The notes below the pieces were generated by a model. That model was not told where the DNA came from, did not search any database, and was given only the letters and a program-made list of their open reading frames with translations. A stretch of DNA of 64,000 bases, taken from DAOPZJ01 sp964587625. Its GTDB lineage: Bacteria > Bacillota > Clostridia > Oscillospirales > JAKOTC01. Every line of letters begins with the position of its first letter. Positions within the stretch are counted from its first letter, which is position 1. Made by a program: the position numbers and the translations under genes. This document shows positions 60,724 through 64,000 of the stretch, one piece after another. The stretch covers positions 62,001 through 126,000 of the forward strand of contig CAZPLU010000001.1 of the NCBI GenBank assembly GCA_964587625.1. Direction: 5' to 3'.

Positions 60724-60888
60724 ATGATGTTGGAGTTCAAAAACGCCGTATACATCTCAGCCGGCATCGCGGGCGGCGTGATCATCGCGATCATCATTCC
60801 GCCGTTTTGGGCGGTTATAATCTGCGCGGGCGTGATTTTTGTTTTCCTGCGGTTTTTATCCCAGCGGAGTTGCCGCCGCAGGAGATGA
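60724..60888 (+). CDS. 54-aa hydrophobic small protein
   Basis: A short ORF starting MMLEFKNAVYISAGIAGGVI with two hydrophobic stretches and an RRRR end, so a small membrane protein with the C-terminus inside. TTTGGAGGA lies at ideal distance from the ATG. It lies 72 bp after ispE and 52 bp before the hydrolase. Short proteins of this shape, some linked to sporulation, occur in Clostridia, but I cannot assign this one. Confidence 0.6.
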   Translation: MMLEFKNAVYISAGIAGGVIIAIIIPPFWAVIICAGVIFVFLRFLSQRSCRRRR

Positions 60889-60940
60889 CGGGCGGACATA
60901 GATCGGGATTGTCAAATAAACGGAGACGCGGATAAATAAA

Positions 60941-61945
60941 ATGGGACTGAAAAATATGCCGGGGATTAAATTGATTTTAAACAGCTGTCTCGGGGTTTTA
61001 GCCGGGATCACCGTCGTGCCCGGGCTGGCGCTCGGAAATTCGCTGTATAATTACGCGCTCAACCGCCGATATAAGCGTATCATTTTCAACAACCTGACCG
61101 ACGGATCGGATGCGTCTGCGCAGGATTGCCCGTCCCGTGACGTTTTTACCCAAGACCCCGCCGACGTCGAATGGAATCGGATTTTCGACGGACGCAGGGA
61201 GCGGGAAATCGTTTCGCGTGACGGGTTGAAACTGCGCGCTTATCAAATCGGAGATCATAACGTAAAACGGCAAATAATCATGGTGCACGGCTACAGCGCC
61301 GACCATACGATGTACGGACAACTCTCCAAACATTTTTATTCGGCCGGTTTCGCCGTCTTGATGCCCGATCTGCGCGGACACGGTAAGAGCGAGGGTCATG
61401 TGATCGGCATGGGCTGGAAGGATCGGCTTGACTTGGTCAAGTGGATTGAGTTGCTCGTTTCGGAGAATCCCCGATGCGAAATCGTGCTGTACGGCATCAG
61501 CATGGGCGCGGCGGCGGTGATGATGGCCTCCGGCGAAAAGCTGCCCGACAATGTCAAGGCGATCATCGAGGACTGCGGTTACACCTCGGCTTATGAGCAG
61601 TTCGGCTATTGCATGAAGACATTTTTTAACATCATGCCCTTCCCCCTCCTGCATTATGCGTGCTTTATCTGCCGAATCCGCGGGGGCTGGGGAATCCGAC
61701 AGGCCAACGCACTCAAACAGCTCAAAAAGAACCGCCTTCCGGTTTTGTTCATCCATGGGGCGGAAGATCGTTTTGTACCCGCTTATATGATCGACAAGGT
61801 CTATACCGCGACCATGGGTCCGAAAGAAAAATTGATTGTGCCGGGCGCGAAACACGCCGAGGCCAGCTGCGTCGACCCCGAGGGCTACGCAAAGGCGGTC
61901 GGAGGATTTTTAGAAAAATATCTCGTGAAACATGAAGGGATGTAA
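60941..61945 (+). CDS. Membrane-anchored alpha/beta hydrolase
   Basis: A 334-aa protein with an N-terminal hydrophobic anchor (about 10-35) and an alpha/beta hydrolase fold. HGYSADHTMY marks the oxyanion region and MPDLRGHGKSEGH the following strand. YGISMGAAAVMM is the GxSxG nucleophile, HGAEDRFVP carries the acid Asp and PGAKHAE the His. It belongs to the BD-FAE/YqkD-like group of lipase-type hydrolases. Its stop lies one base before the thioesterase start, so the two are coupled. Confidence 0.82.
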   Translation: MGLKNMPGIKLILNSCLGVLAGITVVPGLALGNSLYNYALNRRYKRIIFNNLTDGSDASAQDCPSRDVFTQDPADVEWNRIFDGRREREIVSRDGLKLRAYQIGDHNVKRQIIMVHGYSADHTMYGQLSKHFYSAGFAVLMPDLRGHGKSEGHVIGMGWKDRLDLVKWIELLVSENPRCEIVLYGISMGAAAVMMASGEKLPDNVKAIIEDCGYTSAYEQFGYCMKTFFNIMPFPLLHYACFICRIRGGWGIRQANALKQLKKNRLPVLFIHGAEDRFVPAYMIDKVYTATMGPKEKLIVPGAKHAEASCVDPEGYAKAVGGFLEKYLVKHEGM

Positions 61946-61946
61946 A

Positions 61947-62354
61947 ATGGATCTTACCGAAAAAGCCAACGCGTTTTTTAAAGCCGACACATACGCCGTC
62001 GAGACGACCGGCATCGAGATTTTGGAAGTCAAACCGAATTACGCCAAATGCCGTCTTTCCGTTATGCCAAAGCACCTCAACGCGGCGAACACCGTCATGG
62101 GCGGCGCAATTTTTACACTGGCCGATTTTACATTTGCCGTCGCCGCCAATTCCGGCGGCGTGATGACCCAATCCCTGACCGCGCAGATCGCCTATTTGAG
62201 CGTGGCGAAGGGGCGCACCCTGTTCGCGGAGGCGAACTGCGTCAAAGACGGCAAGAGCACCTGTTATTTTATCGTCGACATCACGGACGAACTGGGCGTC
62301 AAGGTCGCCTCGGTGACGGTGACGGGTTTCAAAAAAATCGGACGGACGGTTTAA
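61947..62354 (+). CDS. PaaI-type hotdog thioesterase
   Basis: A 135-aa single hotdog domain. NTVMGGAIFTLADFTFAVAAN is the catalytic HGG/GG...D region in which Asp or Glu serves as base, and QIAYLSVAKG follows. Family members hydrolyse acyl-CoA thioesters. The ATG at 61947 has AAGGGA within the end of the hydrolase gene; an ATG five codons earlier is possible. It converges with the gene at 62379. Confidence 0.85.
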   Translation: MDLTEKANAFFKADTYAVETTGIEILEVKPNYAKCRLSVMPKHLNAANTVMGGAIFTLADFTFAVAANSGGVMTQSLTAQIAYLSVAKGRTLFAEANCVKDGKSTCYFIVDITDELGVKVASVTVTGFKKIGRTV

Positions 62355-62378
62355 GAATATCAGACCTCCGCAGATATA

Positions 62379-63788
62379 TCACCGGTCCGGCCGGCATTTT
62401 TGGCAGGGGCTGCAGCCGGCTTCAACGGCCTGCCGGTAGGTTTGAAAATAAACACGGTTTTTTTCGTCGGGCAGATAGGAACAACTCGGCAGATGCACCT
62501 TTTTGGTGTTTTTGTTTCCGATGAAAACACTTTGCACAGCGTCTGCGGACGCCGCGCTGTTCGATGAAAACTGTGCGCTGTTTGATTGAACCGGATCTCC
62601 CGCGCCGGGGCGGCAGTGCCCGCAGGGTTTATAGCCCTGCGCCAGAGCCGCTTCGAGGGTCGCGAAATAAATTCGGTTTTCCGTGTTCGGGAGATAACCG
62701 CACGACGGCAAATGGACAACCTTGGTCTTGAGGTTGCCGATATAACCACCCGTCTCGGCCGCGGAGGAGGTCTTTGCGACAGAGGCCGCCGACGCGCGGG
62801 ACGGCTCGGCTGCGGTTTTTTTCGCGGGTGAAACCGAAATCTTCTTGCCGTCGCTTTCGACCAAAATATCGCCGCTTTGATCGGTGCGCAATACCGTGAC
62901 GTCGGCGTCGCGCAGGCGGCTTAAAACCACCTCGTCCGGATGGCCGTAGGAGTTGTTTTTACCGACCGAAATGATCGCGTAGTCCGGCATCACCTCGCGT
63001 AAAAACACATAAGAAGTCGATGTCTCGCTGCCGTGATGGCCGATCTTGATCAAATCCGATTCAAGCGCGAAACCGCCGTCGATGATGTCGCGTTCGGCCT
63101 CGCGCTCGGCGTCGCCCATGAATAAAAACGAAGTTCCACCGTAGGTGATCCGCAGCACAATGGAATTGTTGTTTTCATTTTCATACCGCTGCGACGGCGA
63201 GAGGATTGTAAACGCCGCGCCGCCGAGTTCGTATTCGTCTCCGACTTCGGGGATTTTTATTTGCGCGTTTGCCCGCCCGACGTATTTGACAAAATTCCGA
63301 AACGCGTCCGTATCGTATTGCTCACACGACGACAACACGGTTTTTACCCCGCAGGCGTTGAGCGCGCCCGAAAGCCCGCCGACGTGATCCTCGTGGCCGT
63401 GGGTACAGACGATATAATCCAGTGTTTCGACGCCCTCGGCCTTTAAACACGAATAGATCAGATTGCTGTCGGCGACGTTGCCGCCGTCGATGAGCAGGTA
63501 GTTTCCGCCGCACATCACCAGCGCGCTGTCGGCCTGCCCGACATCAAGAAATCGGATCCAAAAATCGCTTTCGGGTGTTCCCGTGCCGATCTGCACGGGT
63601 TTTTCGGCGGACGATTGATTTGCTTTTATGTCCTTTTCCGCGGATGACGCCGCGCTCTCCGCCTCGGGCGCGGCCTTCTTGCTTGAGGTCTGCGGGAGGG
63701 ACGCGCTCTGCGCTACCGGAGACGCGGTTTGAGCGCACCCCGAGAGCAGCAGGCAGAGGATTAGAAACAGCGAAAATACTTTTTTCAC
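62379..63788 (-). CDS. ComEC-like metallo-beta-lactamase lipoprotein with two Cys-rich Ada-like modules
   Basis: A 469-aa lipoprotein (LLSGC, Cys18) with a Ser/Ala linker. The metallo-beta-lactamase domain (about 75-325) resembles the soluble ComEC/Rec2 part: FLDVGQADSALV, HGHEDH at 130-135, FLFMGDAE, IGHHGS. Two copies of a 45-residue module follow (about 346-395 and 421-469), each with the pattern HLPSC...YF...G..PC..CRP, resembling the four-Cys metal site of the Ada N-terminal domain. The start is GTG with AAGGAGG upstream. A secreted nuclease or phosphodiesterase is plausible. Confidence 0.85.
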   Translation of the reverse strand: MKKVFSLFLILCLLLSGCAQTASPVAQSASLPQTSSKKAAPEAESAASSAEKDIKANQSSAEKPVQIGTGTPESDFWIRFLDVGQADSALVMCGGNYLLIDGGNVADSNLIYSCLKAEGVETLDYIVCTHGHEDHVGGLSGALNACGVKTVLSSCEQYDTDAFRNFVKYVGRANAQIKIPEVGDEYELGGAAFTILSPSQRYENENNNSIVLRITYGGTSFLFMGDAEREAERDIIDGGFALESDLIKIGHHGSETSTSYVFLREVMPDYAIISVGKNNSYGHPDEVVLSRLRDADVTVLRTDQSGDILVESDGKKISVSPAKKTAAEPSRASAASVAKTSSAAETGGYIGNLKTKVVHLPSCGYLPNTENRIYFATLEAALAQGYKPCGHCRPGAGDPVQSNSAQFSSNSAASADAVQSVFIGNKNTKKVHLPSCSYLPDEKNRVYFQTYRQAVEAGCSPCQKCRPDR

Positions 63789-63920
63789 GATAAATCGACC
63801 TCCTTATATTGTTCATACCACCGCGTCCATGCGTATTTTGTCGCATTATGCCGCCGCGGTTCTTTTTCATATACTCGGGTTTGAATCGATCGCCGGGTTT
63901 GTTCGGCGTTATTATTCCTA

Positions 63921-63981
63921 TATGACATATTATATTCCTATTTGCTCTTTATGGCAATATGGAATATGTCACAATGTCATA
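63921..63981. promoter_or_regulatory. Nested palindromes before a gene beyond the right edge
   Basis: TGACATATT (63923-63931) pairs with AATATGTCA (63963-63971), and TATGACAT (63921-63928) with ATGTCATA (63974-63981). An AAAGGAGGG ribosome site follows at 63983-63990. A plus-strand gene probably starts just outside the window and is regulated through these TGACAT elements. Confidence 0.45.
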
Positions 63982-64000
63982 AAAGGAGGGATAAACATAA

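Overview
The window looks like part of a Clostridia (Firmicutes) chromosome, probably a metagenome-assembled scaffold because a run of exactly 100 Ns sits at 9482-9581. Supporting signs are a division/cell-wall (dcw) cluster with a PASTA-bearing SpoVD/PBP2-type transpeptidase and a SpoVE/FtsW-type flippase, a YlmC/YmxH sporulation-type PRC-barrel gene, a YnzC-like UPF0291/DUF896 gene, strong AGGAGG-type ribosome sites and many consensus sigma-A promoters. The DNA is moderately GC-rich except for an AT-rich patch at about 30.9-32.3 kb and the small ORF at 1.4-1.65 kb. I found no rRNA, tRNA, CRISPR array, transposase or phage gene.

Layout. (1) 0.2-1.9 kb, minus strand: a surface-anchored hypothetical protein and a probable gene remnant. 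(2) 2.0-9.4 kb, plus strand: a pectin/hexuronate operon (GH105, URO-D-like protein, Cys/Met-type PLP enzyme, KduD, KduI, Eda fused to a VOC-like domain, KdgK) ending in a clear terminator. Together these take unsaturated galacturonate to pyruvate and glyceraldehyde-3-phosphate. (3) 9.4-13.0 kb: a repeat cluster with the scaffold gap, then serC-serA and a coupled SPL-family radical SAM gene. (4) 13.0-16.1 kb: a MerR/GyrI-type regulator with its own operator, an overlapping gene broken by an in-frame amber codon, a 66-bp tandem repeat and a GNAT gene. (5) 23.0-16.1 kb, minus: ylmC, rsmD, coaD, a coiled-coil protein, a PRTase-like protein and two large glycoside-hydrolase-like proteins. (6) 23.2-28.5 kb: a heterodimeric ABC exporter preceded by a 39-codon ORF, divergent from a MATE exporter. 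(7) 28.5-33.4 kb: a hairpin cluster, a sugar isomerase/epimerase-like gene, a second URO-D-like gene, an AT-rich acyltransferase, a tiny ORF and a lipoprotein. (8) 42.9-33.9 kb, minus: PP2C phosphatase, an orphan fumarase beta subunit, SIS isomerase, metal/cobamide-type binding lipoprotein, TrkH with two TrkA proteins, a third URO-D-like protein, DUF896, GNAT and a secreted protein. (9) 56.1-43.0 kb, minus: mraZ, rsmH, ftsL, PBP, murE, mraY, ftsW, murG, murA, ftsQ, ftsZ. (10) 59.8-56.1 kb, minus: membrane protein, NAD(P)HX repair enzyme, leucine-rich-repeat surface protein. (11) 59.75-62.35 kb, plus: ispE, a 54-aa membrane peptide, an alpha/beta hydrolase and a hotdog thioesterase, converging on a ComEC-like metallo-beta-lactamase lipoprotein.

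The most interesting points are regulatory or architectural: the 39-codon ORF ending directly against the ABC-exporter start, a structured leader before ylmC, four 10-bp-spaced MraZ-type boxes before mraZ, duplicated ribosome-site hairpins before murA, the Eda-VOC and metallo-beta-lactamase/Cys-rich fusions, and three URO-D-like proteins without the usual HxC zinc motif. No defence or other obviously undescribed multi-gene system is evident. Functions are read from motifs and remembered family features; no database search was possible.
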